A stretch of DNA of 64,000 nucleotides from Solibacillus sp. FSL H8-0538 (GCF_038003525.1 NZ_JBBOPI010000001.1:1913001-1977000), one strand, 5' to 3'. Positions 34,765 through 44,435 are shown, counted from the first letter of the stretch. A program made the numbers and translations. Notes: a model not told the origin generated them from the sequence alone.

Positions 34765-36225
34765 ATGATTTCTAAACAGGAAACATTCAATTTGAGCCCG
34801 TACATGGCGTTGTACGATTTAATTATCCCAAAGGACAATATGCTTCGCCAAATTAATGAACTTGTGGATTTCTCATTTATTCTAGACGAACTAAAATCGA
34901 AATACTGTTTAGATAATGGCCGTAACGCGATTCCACCGATTCGTATGTTTAAATATTTACTATTAAAAGTGATTCATGATCTATCGGATGCCGACCTTGT
35001 CGAGCGTTCAAAATACGATATGTCCTTTAAATATTTTTTAGAGATGGCACCAGAAGATGATGTAATCGATTCAAGTTCACTGACAAAATTCCGTCGACTT
35101 CGTCTCCAAGATGTGAATTTAATAGATTTACTGATTCAGAAAACAGTTGAAATTGCCTTAGAAAAAGGGCTACTACTAAGTAAAATGGTCATCGTTGACG
35201 CTACCCATACAAAGGCTCGTTATAATCAAAAATCGCCAAAAGAATTTTTACAGGAAAAATCTAAAAATGTACGTAAAGCCGTGTATCAACTCGACGAAAA
35301 CATGGTTGGAAAATTCCCTGAGAAGCCTACGTCAAATGAAGTCACAGAAGAATTAGATTACTGTCGTCAAGTAGTTGAAGTGGTGGAAACGCAATCAAAG
35401 GTTGCACAAATCCCGGCTGTGAAAGAAAAATTAAATGTTTTAAAAGAAGTGATTGATGATTATGAGAATCAGTTAAGCTATTCAAATGATCCCGATGCGC
35501 GGGTTGGACATAAGTCGGCTGACTCGGCTTTCTTTGGTTTCAAAACGCATATTGCGATGAGTGATGAACGAATTATTACGGCTGCGGTTGTGACAACAGG
35601 TGAAAAAAGTGATGGTCATTATCTTCAAGAACTAGTTGAAAAAAGTAAAGAGGCAGGTATGGAAATTGAAACGGTGATTGGTGACGCCGCTTATTCTGCG
35701 AAAGATAACTTACAATATGCTAAATCAAAAGAGCTCCAATTAATTTCAAAGTTAAATTCAGTCATTACAAACGGTAGCGGACAACGAAAAATCGAATTTG
35801 ATTACAATAAAGATGCTGGTATGTTTGTCTGTCCAGCTGGGCATCTAGCTATTCGAAAGGCACTTTCTAAGAATAAAAATAAGAATAAAAATCCGAAAAT
35901 GGCATTTTATTTTGATATTGAAAAATGTAAAGTCTGCCAGATGCGTGAGGGCTGTTATAAGGATGAGGCAAAAAGTAAAACCTATAATGTGACCATTAAA
36001 TCAATTGAACATGAAGAACAAGCTGCTTTCCAAGAAACTGATGCATTTAAACAGCTTGCGAAAAACCGTTATAAAATAGAGGCGAAAAATAGTGAATTAA
36101 AAAATCCGCATGGCTATAAAACAGCCATATCAGCGGGTTTATTTGGCATGCAAATCCAAGGTGCCACAACGATATTTGCGGTGAATCTCAAACGAATATT
36201 GAAACTGCTAAATGAAAAAGTGTAA
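34765..36225 (+). CDS. IS1182 family DDE transposase
   Basis: A 486-residue intact transposase. The N-terminal DUF772-type domain reads LSPYMALYDLIIPKDNMLRQINELV and PPIRMFKYLLLKVIHDLSDADLVE. The catalytic triad is the Asp of VIVDATHTKARYN, the Asp of VIGDAAYSAKDN, and the Glu of YKIEAKNSELKNPHGYKTA. A Cys/His cluster (CPAGH, CKVCQMREGC) sits before the Glu, as in the family. The start at 34765 follows AAAGGTGG. A longer frame from 34543 is only translation through the palindromic repeat. There are no frameshifts, so the element may still be active. Confidence 0.95.
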   Translation: MISKQETFNLSPYMALYDLIIPKDNMLRQINELVDFSFILDELKSKYCLDNGRNAIPPIRMFKYLLLKVIHDLSDADLVERSKYDMSFKYFLEMAPEDDVIDSSSLTKFRRLRLQDVNLIDLLIQKTVEIALEKGLLLSKMVIVDATHTKARYNQKSPKEFLQEKSKNVRKAVYQLDENMVGKFPEKPTSNEVTEELDYCRQVVEVVETQSKVAQIPAVKEKLNVLKEVIDDYENQLSYSNDPDARVGHKSADSAFFGFKTHIAMSDERIITAAVVTTGEKSDGHYLQELVEKSKEAGMEIETVIGDAAYSAKDNLQYAKSKELQLISKLNSVITNGSGQRKIEFDYNKDAGMFVCPAGHLAIRKALSKNKNKNKNPKMAFYFDIEKCKVCQMREGCYKDEAKSKTYNVTIKSIEHEEQAAFQETDAFKQLAKNRYKIEAKNSELKNPHGYKTAISAGLFGMQIQGATTIFAVNLKRILKLLNEKV

Positions 36226-36237
36226 GTAATAGACAAA

Positions 36238-36284
36238 GAAATAAGGCACTTTCCGTTCGATTCGAACAGAAAGTGCCTTATTCT
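36238..36284 (+). terminator. Terminator of the transposase gene
   Basis: AATAAGGCACTTTC and GAAAGTGCCTTATT pair perfectly around a loop containing TTCGATTCGAA, followed by CTTATTTG. Confidence 0.85.
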
Positions 36285-36332
36285 TATTTGAAAAACGAAA
36301 CCATCATAAAAAACGTAAGTTTTTCAGTGCCC

Positions 36333-36404
36333 TCGGCGAAAGTGGTGGAGCGTTTACTTTCGCTTCGGGCTCTCCAGCGCTTGTCGGGGCTAAACAGGCG
36401 CTTT
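36333..36404. repeat. Dispersed palindromic repeat, right half (R2 right)
   Basis: Continues the repeat interrupted by the insertion sequence. It matches 19142-19211 of R1 in GCGTTTACTTT-like, CAGCGCTTGT and GGGGCTAAACA segments and ends GGCGCTTT. Confidence 0.75.
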
Positions 36405-36431
36405 AGCGCTTTTGTTCTTGAACTAGCTATT

Positions 36432-37898
36432 TTATGTCCCACAAAATGTTTGATAAGGCCAGTTTGATGGCGCTGGGAGTGTGGCGTATTCCTTCTGCTC
36501 GGGCGTGTGTGCGTACGGATTAGCTAAAACCTCAAGTAGTCGCTCCATCACACTATAGTCTCCTTGTTCCACCGCAGCTTTTAGTGCCTCTTCTACACGG
36601 TGATTACGTGGGATTACCGCTGGATTGCTGTCTCGCATCAATTGCTGGGATTCGGCTTTCGATTGTTGCTGTCTTCCAAGTCTCGCCTGCCACTTTTCAA
36701 CCCATTGAGCAAATTCTTTTTTACCAAACAAAACCGTATTTTCAAGCTGATTAAATGTTAAATCCCGGAACGTATTCGTGTAATCCGCGTTATACTTCTG
36801 CATCAAATCAAGGAGTTCCTTAATCAAGGACTCATCCGCTGTTTCTTCTGTAAAGATGCCCAGTTTTGCTCTCATTCCCGACAACCATTTAGTGACATAC
36901 ACCTCACCATATTCGTCAATTGCATCTTCAGCTAATTTAATTGCTTCATCTTGGTTTTCATGTAAAAGCGGTAATAGACTTTCAGCAAATCTCCCAAGAT
37001 TCCATACACCCATATAAGGCTGATGCCCATATGCATAACGTCCCTGACTATCAATGGAACTAAACACGGTTGCTGGGTCATAGTTATCCATAAAGGCGCA
37101 AGGACCATAATCAATCGTTTCCCCACTAATCGTCATATTGTCGGTGTTCATCACCCCGTGAACAAAGCCAACGAGTTGCCATTTCACAATGAGCTCAGCC
37201 TGCCGCTTTATAACTTCCTGAAGCAATGCTAAATAGCGGTTCGAGAAAACGTCAATGACCGGAAAGTGGCGTTCTATTGCGTAATCCGCCAAAATTTGGA
37301 GTTCTACATCCGTACAAAAATTTGTCGCGAATTGAAAGGTCCCAACGCGCAGATGACTAGCAGCGACGCGCGTTAGAATAGCACCAGGAAGTTCAGTTTC
37401 ACGGATGACGGGTTCACCAGTTGTCACAACCGCTAAGCTACGGGTAGTGGGAATACCCAAAGCATGCATTGCTTCGCTAATGATGTATTCGCGCAGCATT
37501 GGTCCAAGTGTTGCTCGACCATCTCCCATGCGCGAGTATGGTGTTCTACCTGCACCCTTAAGCTGAATGTCCATCCGTTCATCATTTGGAGTAATTTGCT
37601 CGCCAAGCAAAATCGCCCGACCGTCCCCTAACATCGTAAAATGCCCGAATTGATGCCCCGCGTAAGCTTGTGCAAGTGGTAAAGCTCCTTCTGGAATTCG
37701 GTTACCAGCAAGCACCGCTACGCCTTTTTCATTTTGTAGCGCTTTAACGTCTAACCCTAGAGAGTTTGCTAACGATTCATTCAGTATGATTAACTTCGGT
37801 GAGTCAACATGGTTTAAATTGAGGCGCGTAAAAAAAGAGTTTGGCAGACGGGCATAACTATTGTCAAAATTCCACCCTGTTTCTGTTGTTTTTGTCAT
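36432..37898 (-). CDS. selO: SelO/YdiU family protein adenylyltransferase
   Basis: A pseudokinase-fold enzyme that transfers AMP from ATP to Ser, Thr or Tyr of target proteins. It is 488 residues long, the full family length. Seen are the N-terminal [13 protein letters not shown], the [23 protein letters not shown] nucleotide region, [18 protein letters not shown], the metal-binding [24 protein letters not shown], and the C-terminal PYQTFCGT, where Cys stands in place of the selenocysteine context of animal SelO. The start at 37898 follows AAAAGGGG. A longer frame from 38036 overlaps the upstream gene. It is probably transcribed with or behind the HAD phosphatase gene. Confidence 0.94.
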   Translation of the reverse strand: MTKTTETGWNFDNSYARLPNSFFTRLNLNHVDSPKLIILNESLANSLGLDVKALQNEKGVAVLAGNRIPEGALPLAQAYAGHQFGHFTMLGDGRAILLGEQITPNDERMDIQLKGAGRTPYSRMGDGRATLGPMLREYIISEAMHALGIPTTRSLAVVTTGEPVIRETELPGAILTRVAASHLRVGTFQFATNFCTDVELQILADYAIERHFPVIDVFSNRYLALLQEVIKRQAELIVKWQLVGFVHGVMNTDNMTISGETIDYGPCAFMDNYDPATVFSSIDSQGRYAYGHQPYMGVWNLGRFAESLLPLLHENQDEAIKLAEDAIDEYGEVYVTKWLSGMRAKLGIFTEETADESLIKELLDLMQKYNADYTNTFRDLTFNQLENTVLFGKKEFAQWVEKWQARLGRQQQSKAESQQLMRDSNPAVIPRNHRVEEALKAAVEQGDYSVMERLLEVLANPYAHTPEQKEYATLPAPSNWPYQTFCGT

Positions 37899-38013
37899 CG
37901 TATCCCCTTTTCTTCTTTCACTTAAAGACATTATAATTATAGACTTTCTTCCCAATATTGATTTCCTATCAATACAAACATTATACCTTATCCAAACAAA
38001 TAGCAGTTCTTTA

Positions 38014-38544
38014 CTACTCCGCTGCTGCGTCCTCAATTATCCAATCTACTGCACTGATTAAATCCGGGTAAACGGCATCGGCTATCGGGTCACTTTCACC
38101 TAAGAATACGCTCTTTGTACCAGCCTTCTTCCCTGCGATAATGTCTGTATCCGTATCGCCTACCATATAGGACTTGGATAAATCCACATTATATTTTTCA
38201 CTAAGATCAGTAATTAATTTGCTTTTTGGCTTGCGACAAGCACAACTGGCTTTTGGCTTATGCGGGCAATATGCCACATCATGAATCGTTGCCTCGCTCT
38301 TCTTTAATTCCGTAATCATATGTGTATGGATATTAATAAGTTGTGATTCCTTCATAAACCCTAAACCAACACCGCCTTGATTTGTTACGACAAAGATGAA
38401 ATCAAAGTAAGCGTTCAGTTTTTTTATGGCTTCTGGCACACCTGGTAAGAAATATAGATCACTTGGCTTATTCACAAATTTTACCCGATCCGTTAGAACT
38501 TCATTTATTACTCCGTCCCGATCCAAAAATACAGCCGTTTTCAT
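38014..38544 (-). CDS. HAD-IIIA hydrolase, GmhB-like bisphosphate phosphatase
   Basis: A 176-residue phosphatase of the histidinol-phosphate/heptose-bisphosphate subgroup. Motif I is FLDRDGVIN with the nucleophile Asp, motif [11 protein letters not shown], motif III RKPKSKL and motif [17 protein letters not shown] zinc loop, [11 protein letters not shown], is present as in GmhB. In Gram-positives the substrate may be D-glycero-heptose bisphosphate or another sugar phosphate; no heptose genes are nearby. The ATG is 12 bases after AAAGGTG. The stop lies 116 bases before the selO start. Confidence 0.9.
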   Translation of the reverse strand: MKTAVFLDRDGVINEVLTDRVKFVNKPSDLYFLPGVPEAIKKLNAYFDFIFVVTNQGGVGLGFMKESQLINIHTHMITELKKSEATIHDVAYCPHKPKASCACRKPKSKLITDLSEKYNVDLSKSYMVGDTDTDIIAGKKAGTKSVFLGESDPIADAVYPDLISAVDWIIEDAAAE

Positions 38545-38701
38545 ATAGCTCAGTCACACCTTTACTAAAAATAGTAGAAAAATTTTTGAAGCAATTGTGT
38601 AGAAATTACACATAGCATGCTTCAACCTTGCTGACCCAATACGTCAACAGCTTTCATAAATATGTTTTCTTCTGAATACCTCAAGTCCAAAAAAGTGCAT
38701 A

Positions 38702-38731
38702 ATAAAAGACCTCAGCAAAGAGGTCTTTTAG
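38702..38731 (-). terminator. Terminator of the Spo0E-like gene
   Basis: AAAAGACCTC and GAGGTCTTTT form a perfect 10-bp stem around a 6-base loop. Confidence 0.85.
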
Positions 38732-38780
38732 ACAAAGAATATGCAATTTAAGATGTATTTATATTAATTCTTCTTATTAA

Positions 38781-38936
38781 TTAAGACGAATATTTATTAA
38801 GTAAAACATCTAACTCTTGGCTATAATTTACTACTTTAGGGTGTGTGAATCCTAAATCCTTTGCCTTTTTATACATAATAATTCTTTTGATTTCAATTAA
38901 CACCATTAAAACCTTTTTATGCACTAAACGCTTCAT
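38781..38936 (-). CDS. Spo0E-family aspartyl-phosphate phosphatase (51 residues)
   Basis: A tiny helical-hairpin protein predicted to dephosphorylate Spo0A~P and so delay sporulation. It has the family pattern: IEIKRIIMYKKAKDLGF in helix 1, then KVVNYSQELDVLLNKY in helix 2, with the SQELD motif that inserts into the Spo0A active site. Two adjacent ATGs are possible (38939 and 38936). The second is 7 bases from GGAGG and is chosen. It is monocistronic with its own terminator at 38702-38731. Confidence 0.88.
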   Translation of the reverse strand: MKRLVHKKVLMVLIEIKRIIMYKKAKDLGFTHPKVVNYSQELDVLLNKYSS

Positions 38937-39231
38937 CATTAATCCTCCATCAACATTAACTTTTTCACTTTATTCTTGAGGTGATTATCTAGTTGTTTTG
39001 AAGCAACTTTTATATTGTATACCATTTAAAATGAAAAAAATGTCATATTACGCATAAAAAACATAAATTCACAAATTTGTCACAATAAGAGTGTATATAC
39101 AAGCGAATGCAATAAGAAATACCCTAATAAATTATATTTTTACATATATTACCCAAATAATGCATGTTTTTATACTTGAAACTTTCAACTTAATTCTATA
39201 CCCTTTGTAGAGCCTAATATGGAGGTCTACT

Positions 39232-40896
39232 ATGAAAAAATTATTAATACATAGCATTGCATTCATCGCTACTATATTAGCTGTTCCGTTAAATAGCTTG
39301 GCTAGTAGCTTTGAAGAGCCTACACCCTGGGCACAAAATACAGTGTTGCAGGGAAAAACGGATGGGAATCGTTATTTCGCATTACATTTAACAGAACCAC
39401 AGCGTATTACCGTTACGTTGGAAAACGATAACCTCAAATGGCCATTTGCAGTTACCGTTTTTGATGAAAACCACAATGCATTAGGCTCTGTCGTCTCGAC
39501 AAAAGCTGATGAAGACGACATAAAAACAGTGAGCAGCATTGATTTACAAGCTGGTCATTATGTAATACAAATTCATTCTTACTACCATCAGCTCCCTGTC
39601 GATTTTATTGCTTCTTATCAATTAGAAGATATCGCTTCAACAGACTTGGAACCAAATGACTCGATTGACCAGGCAAATAAAGTCCCGCTAGAAGGCAACA
39701 TTACTGGCACGGTCCATCAATATTTAAATAGTAATAAAGATTACTATACCTTCGATGTAACCGAACAAGGTCTATTTACAATAGAAGCCTCTACCTTTTC
39801 TTCCGCTGTAGATCGAGACACGCCTGCTAATGGTTGGTATGAACTCTATAACGAAAACGGCGTTAAAGTCCTCGATAACCTACTTCGAGACAAAGTGAAA
39901 ACAAATACGAAAAACTTCGTGCAGCCCGGGACCTATACGTTACTCATTCACTATACAAACCGTGTTGAAACAGAAATGAGCTACACATTAAAAACGTCAT
40001 TTGAGCCAATAAACGAAAATACAATCATATCGAACGGTACAAATAATAGTTCAACAAGAGCACAACTCGTACCACTAAATACACCAATTGTGGATATGTT
40101 TTACAACAATACGAGTTACGGCAGTTGGCACCATTATTACAAAGTAAATTTACCAAAAGATATGCCTATTCAAATTACTGCAAGCTCAGAAACAAGCGGC
40201 TTAAGTATTTTTATGGATTATTCGTACAATCCGCACCTTGCTGGAAACTATGTACCTGAACCAATTACGCTCACTACACAAGGTAAAGCGGGCGATAATA
40301 TATTTGATTTCAAATATGCCTATGGACCAATCACACGTGTAGACTATAGCTTTACAGTAAACGCACAATATTTCTTGGATGTTCCATTTAGTCATCCGTA
40401 TTTCAATGAAATCGAAACGATGCGTGCAGCAAGTGTAATTCATGGTTATCCGGACGACACGTTTAAACCAAATGAAGCGATTTTGCGTAAACATGTATTT
40501 TCACTACTAAACAATGTAGACACTCTTGAATTACCGGTAGTTCGCGCGGCGACAACCTTTACAGACTTACCTATGAGCCACCCGTATCACGATATAATTC
40601 AACTGTTTTACAAAGCAGGTATTGTCGATGGCTTCAAAGGAAATATAACACCGGATTCGACGTTATCTCGTGCGCAATTAGCGAAAATTTTAGTTAATAC
40701 GTTCAATTTAACACTACAAGGTGAAGTAAAATCATTCGATGATGTCAAAACAGCGGATTGGTATTACGAAGATGTCCAAATTTTAGCGAGCTACGGCATT
40801 ACAACTGGTTCGAACGGTAACTTTATGCCAAACGCCCCTGTATCCCGCCAGCACTTTGCAGCATTTTTAAACCGCACGTTATCTGTTCTAAAATAA
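39232..40896 (+). CDS. S-layer-homology surface protein with PPC-like domains
   Basis: A 554-residue secreted protein. The signal peptide is about residues 1-25 (end SLASS). Two or three beta-sandwich units resembling pre-peptidase C-terminal domains follow (GNRYFALHLTEPQRITVTL; LEPNDSIDQANKVPLEGNITGTV; YFLDV junction). Three SLH domains at about 380-554 anchor it to cell-wall polysaccharide: FLDVPFSHPYFNEIETM with GYPDDTFKPNEAI, FTDLPMSHPYHDII with TPDSTLSRAQLAKIL, and FDDVKTADWYYEDV with MPNAPVSRQHFAAFL. No catalytic domain is seen, so it is probably structural or binding. The ribosome site GGAGG is present. Confidence 0.9.
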   Translation: MKKLLIHSIAFIATILAVPLNSLASSFEEPTPWAQNTVLQGKTDGNRYFALHLTEPQRITVTLENDNLKWPFAVTVFDENHNALGSVVSTKADEDDIKTVSSIDLQAGHYVIQIHSYYHQLPVDFIASYQLEDIASTDLEPNDSIDQANKVPLEGNITGTVHQYLNSNKDYYTFDVTEQGLFTIEASTFSSAVDRDTPANGWYELYNENGVKVLDNLLRDKVKTNTKNFVQPGTYTLLIHYTNRVETEMSYTLKTSFEPINENTIISNGTNNSSTRAQLVPLNTPIVDMFYNNTSYGSWHHYYKVNLPKDMPIQITASSETSGLSIFMDYSYNPHLAGNYVPEPITLTTQGKAGDNIFDFKYAYGPITRVDYSFTVNAQYFLDVPFSHPYFNEIETMRAASVIHGYPDDTFKPNEAILRKHVFSLLNNVDTLELPVVRAATTFTDLPMSHPYHDIIQLFYKAGIVDGFKGNITPDSTLSRAQLAKILVNTFNLTLQGEVKSFDDVKTADWYYEDVQILASYGITTGSNGNFMPNAPVSRQHFAAFLNRTLSVLK

Positions 40897-40900
40897 GCGA

Positions 40901-40939
40901 AAAAAAAGAGGTTCGTTTTATAACGAGCCTCGATTTTTT
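40901..40939. terminator. Bidirectional terminator between the SLH protein and the HAAS-domain gene
   Basis: GAGGTTCGTT and AACGAGCCTC (40908-40931) pair with one wobble and are flanked by A-run and T-run on the two sides. The genes converge here. Confidence 0.85.
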
Positions 40940-41970
40940 ATAAACTGCACACGTTCGTTCACTTTATAGTACAACTGTGATGGCAACTGTGCTTTTTTCC
41001 ACGCGTCGTAAACTGTGAGTAAGGAAAACAAGATAGATAATACGAGAAACCAAAAGATACTATTATTTACAAAACGCTCGGTTGTCGTATTGAAAGCATT
41101 CGCCATATAGACGAGAAAATCCTTATTGAAGATAGTTGGTCGTGTAAAGAGGAAAATTATGCTGGCTGTCGTAAGTATTTCATGTCCTGCTTGAAACAAG
41201 ACGACTTTCTTAGTCCATTGTCCTTCAAATAGCTTGTACATGCATAAAGCCACTTCCGACATAATAATCATTGTTATTAACATCCACCATGTCATTAACA
41301 CATTTTGGTTTAATACAGGCAGGACAAAACTTAGTTCGCCTGCTACATATTCATAAATTCCAAGTAGATGGTCCGCATTAAAATAAATAGTGGCCCAGAG
41401 CGTCATTAAAATAAGACGACTGAAAATATGAGATTTATAAACCTTTTTTTTAATCGAAATCATTTGCGTATTTCTTAACTCATCTGTTGTCCACTGTGCC
41501 GTCGCTAATGGGACACTACCATTCTTTGGCGTGATGCGTTCTAAAATTGAAATAATAATTGTAATCCCGCAAAACGACAAAATCGACACAAATAATACAC
41601 GCGCAATCCCTTCTCCTAAAAGTAGCATACTTAAGTCGGTCATTGACAGAGTGTGATCAACCGTACCTAAGTTATCTGCGAGCATAGAAATGCACGTAAT
41701 CATCACGGCCACAGGTACAATTATTTTCAACAACGTACAGTACATATCAAAATAGCGAGGCCCAATTAAATTCATTCGGCGAATTCCAAATTTACTCGCT
41801 ACAATAGCCGGATTGCCTAATTCAGTCAATACACGTTCCACATCCTGCTCACCATATTCCTCTGGTAACATCCCTTCAATCATTAAACGCATTTCATTAC
41901 CAATTTTTTCTCGTTTCCTAGCTGGTAAGCAAAGTTGCAATTCATGAACATATTTGTCTATTAGACGCAT
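40918..41970 (-). CDS. HAAS-domain membrane protein
   Basis: 350 residues. The first ~65 form a HAAS-type helical signalling domain (IDKYVHELQLCLPARKREKIGNEMRLMIEGMLPEEYG, then VLTELGNPAIVASKF), followed by about seven membrane spans. HAAS proteins are usually encoded next to a PadR-type repressor that controls them. No PadR gene is adjacent here, which is unusual. The ATG follows AAAGGGG by 10 bases. The start is otherwise unambiguous, since the domain begins at MRLIDKY. The role is unknown. Confidence 0.82.
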   Translation of the reverse strand: MRLIDKYVHELQLCLPARKREKIGNEMRLMIEGMLPEEYGEQDVERVLTELGNPAIVASKFGIRRMNLIGPRYFDMYCTLLKIIVPVAVMITCISMLADNLGTVDHTLSMTDLSMLLLGEGIARVLFVSILSFCGITIIISILERITPKNGSVPLATAQWTTDELRNTQMISIKKKVYKSHIFSRLILMTLWATIYFNADHLLGIYEYVAGELSFVLPVLNQNVLMTWWMLITMIIMSEVALCMYKLFEGQWTKKVVLFQAGHEILTTASIIFLFTRPTIFNKDFLVYMANAFNTTTERFVNNSIFWFLVLSILFSLLTVYDAWKKAQLPSQLYYKVNERVQFIKNRGSL

Positions 41971-42399
41971 CTACCGTCATCCCCTTTGTTTAAGTACTCG
42001 CAAGTAATCATATTAGAGAGGCAATTATTTATAGTATTTTGCACACACTGACTTCTCTATTAACTTAACATTCAATACGAATAGATATTTCCCCTGCGAT
42101 GAAAAACCATTCTTATTGTCTCTTTTTGTCACTTCTATGATGGCGAATGGATTTTATAAAGGATAACTGTAGATTTTTAACAAAAAGGATATGCTGAATT
42201 ACGAGGCCACTGAAAAATTGGGGAGCCGTTAATTTGCTTACTAGGAAGAAACCTTTCTTTTCCCGCAATCACTCCAATTTTAATAACAAAATGACCTCCC
42301 TTAGACTAGTTCACATGAGAAATTTTACTATCAGAAAAAACAACAAAGTTTTCGGAAACAGCCTAAAATTAAATGGATATCTACCGCGATAATATCCCT
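41971..42399. other. Gene-free intergenic stretch
   Basis: No gene is seen in about 430 bases. CCACTGAAAAA near 42208 resembles the terminal repeat of the IS1182 element at 34.5 kb, but no matching partner end or transposase remnant is visible, so it is not annotated as a mobile-element scar. Confidence 0.35.
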
Positions 42400-42867
42400 T
42401 CACAAACAATAGCTCATTACAATTAGTTCACCCCAACGTCCATTTCGACGCTCTTCTGTATCAATATAGCCACACTTTTCATACAAGCGCCGTGCAACCG
42501 CATTTCCACTATTCACACAAAGTACAATTTCATTGATTTCTGGGAAATGAATTTTCATGAATTCAGGTAGCTGCATTAAAGATTGCCTAGCAAAACCTTT
42601 TCCTTGCTCATGAAAATCCGTTGAAAAACTTCGTAGCAAAATCGCATGAGGATTATCTGAAAACTCTTTTACGCCACCCTTTTTATGTAAAATAAAAAAC
42701 GTAACAAGCTTTTCCTGCTCCATGGCGAGAATAGGAAAGCGATCAGCATCCTTTTTCACTAATTTCAATGCTTCCATCGGTGATATCGTGAATTGTAGCT
42801 GTTCTTCCGTTAATGTGTAGCTTTCAATCGCAGTACGTAATGTTTCATTATAAAAGACTAACTCCAT
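42400..42867 (-). CDS. GNAT family N-acetyltransferase
   Basis: A 155-residue acetyl-CoA-dependent acetyltransferase. Motif A is RSFSTDFHEQGKGFARQSLMQL, followed by NEIVLCVNSGNAVARRLYEKCGY, a typical motif B/C region. The N-terminal half (TLRTAIESYTLTEEQLQFTISPMEAL) is variable. The ATG follows GGTGGGG. It is the first gene of an accessory, minus-strand-rich region containing several unrelated acetyltransferases. The substrate is unknown. Confidence 0.88.
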   Translation of the reverse strand: MELVFYNETLRTAIESYTLTEEQLQFTISPMEALKLVKKDADRFPILAMEQEKLVTFFILHKKGGVKEFSDNPHAILLRSFSTDFHEQGKGFARQSLMQLPEFMKIHFPEINEIVLCVNSGNAVARRLYEKCGYIDTEERRNGRWGELIVMSYCL

Positions 42868-43139
42868 CTCAACACCCCACCGTTAATATTTCCGCTCACA
42901 ATAAGCATCAACTATTTCTTTAATATTCCTTACTATCTCAAGCCCAGTCTATGAAAATATATACAAGTGTTATAACAATCCCTCTAATAAAATTTTATAG
43001 ATATCTATTTTCTATTTCTCTATAAACATCCTATACCGTAAAAATCGTCTTTGATTAAATCCTAAATATAGCCATTTATAACACAACTAAATAAGCGCCA
43101 CTTCCACTCCCTATGGCTAGTGTATTTGCAAGCTGATTA

Positions 43140-43465
43140 TTACTGGTCAAATATAAAAATAAAAAAACTATTTAATATTACCATAATGGCAAAAACCATT
43201 GCGAACATAGGCTTTCCAACATCATACAGTGCATATGTCGATAGTCCAAATATTACCAGATCTAGTAATAATCTTAGAATTCCTTGAACTGGTATCAGAG
43301 CAGTTGGAGATCCAAATGTTCCCCAAATTATCGCTATTAGAAGAGGCGTACCAACACCTAAAAAATCTTTAAAAAATAATCATTCCCCATTTCAAATCCC
43401 CAATAACCTAATGAAACTAAGGCACATATTTCTAAAATAAAACGTAGTGCTAAATTTGCGGTAAT
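43140..43465 (-). pseudogene. Frameshifted YrdB-like DUF2568 membrane protein
   Basis: Two frames together give a DUF2568/YrdB-type four-span protein. The first reads LALRFILEICALVSLGYWGFEMGND. The second, shifted frame reads FKDFLGVGTPLLIAIIWGTFGS and continues through VGKPMFAMVFAIMVIL to the stop at 43140. The shift lies in the T/A-rich run at about 43366-43380, where one base appears to be missing. The expected start position carries ATT (43465), 6 bases after GAGGGG, rather than ATG. The gene is therefore probably dead unless the shift is a sequencing error. Confidence 0.8.
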
Positions 43466-43519
43466 AACAAACCCCTCTTCTCTTATATGACTATTCCATT
43501 AACCTTCCTCGCTAGCACA

Positions 43520-43790
43520 AAAATGAATTTTGCTTAAGCGCGTTCATTACTGCTTAATCATTTCTTTATTAATTAATTGTTTTTTATCGTCCAAATTAAT
43601 TGTGCCAGGTGTCCAACTAGGAACTACGCCGTAACCGCCAATAATCTCCTATTTTAATGTTGTTTTTGCCACAAGCCATTCTCCCAACAATAAAATCGTT
43701 GCTTTATTGCCTTTTAGCAGCATTACTAAAGCTTTCTTGAATTCTGCAACATGAATGATATCACTAAACAGTTACTCGAACCTTTCGTAA
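43520..43790 (-). pseudogene. Degenerate coding remnant, unidentified
   Basis: On the minus strand one frame reads IIHVAEFKKALVMLLKGNKA then, after a TAG, EIIGGYGVVPSWTPGTINLD and KQLINKEMIKQ before a stop. The amino-acid pattern and codon use look like a real protein interrupted by a stop, but I do not recognise the family and see no start with a ribosome site. Confidence 0.4.
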
Positions 43791-43797
43791 TGCCCCC

Positions 43798-44340
43798 TTA
43801 CATTCTAAAATCCTTTTCAAGTAGGCTAAAAACATAATGGTCAGTGAATTTATCATATAACCATTCGGCATCTCGTAAACACCCTTCTTTCTGAAAACCT
43901 AACTTTTCAGGAATAGCCTTACTTTTCTTGTTAGAAGTTGCTACTCGAATTTCTATTCGATTTAGATTCATATCCTCAAAACAATATCGAATAACTGCTG
44001 CACATGATTTCACCATCAATCCTTTTCCTTGGAATCCTTCTCCTAGCCAGTAACCAATAGAAGTAGATTTATTAGACCAATTAATATTATGCAAACCTAT
44101 TACACCTGCAATTTTCCCTTTATAACAAATCGCTAATTGGAAGCCACCATTACCAGCAAATTGTTCTAATGTCATTTTGATGAAATCTTCCGAATCCCCT
44201 ACAGATTTTGTTAAATCTACCCATGGTAACCATTCACGTAAATAACTCCTCGAACCATGCGTTAATTCAAATAATTCATTGGCGTGTCTTTTTTCTAAAA
44301 GACCTAAATATAAATCTTCTTCAATTTTAATTCCAAACAA
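43798..44340 (-). CDS. RimJ/RimL-type GNAT acetyltransferase (YdaF-like)
   Basis: A 180-residue N-acetyltransferase of the ribosomal-protein-serine acetyltransferase group. The N-terminal LLEKRHANELFELTHGSRSYLREWLPWVD is characteristic of YdaF-type proteins. The acetyl-CoA site is GYWLGEGFQGKGLMVKSC, followed by NLNRIEIRVATSNKKSKAIPEKLGFQKEG. It starts at TTG, 9 bases after GGAGG. The substrate could be a ribosomal protein or a small amine. It lies in the accessory region beside a degenerate gene and a Nudix gene. Confidence 0.88.
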   Translation of the reverse strand: MFGIKIEEDLYLGLLEKRHANELFELTHGSRSYLREWLPWVDLTKSVGDSEDFIKMTLEQFAGNGGFQLAICYKGKIAGVIGLHNINWSNKSTSIGYWLGEGFQGKGLMVKSCAAVIRYCFEDMNLNRIEIRVATSNKKSKAIPEKLGFQKEGCLRDAEWLYDKFTDHYVFSLLEKDFRM

Positions 44341-44435
44341 ATACTTCTACCTCCATTTCACTGTCTTTTTCGTTAAGATTTGAAATCCGAATCTTCCTGT
44401 AAATCTCCCGCTAGTTGAACTAATGCAGATTTTTT

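Larger units (their letters stand above)
34465..36332 (+). mobile_element. Complete IS1182-family insertion sequence
   Basis: About 1.87 kb bounded by 13-bp terminal inverted repeats, GGGCACTGAAAAA (34465-34477) and its exact complement (36320-36332). It carries one intact transposase, an inward-facing terminator inside the left end, a Bacillaceae-type palindromic repeat in the leader, and a terminator after the transposase. It splits a dispersed palindromic repeat. The flanks CTCGGGCGAAAG and CTCGGCGAAAG look like an imperfect target duplication. The exact outer boundary is uncertain by a few bases. Confidence 0.85.

Noticed and set aside
42200-42240. CCACTGAAAAA as a scar of the IS1182 element
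   Set aside because: Only about 10 bases match and no opposite end or transposase remnant is visible.
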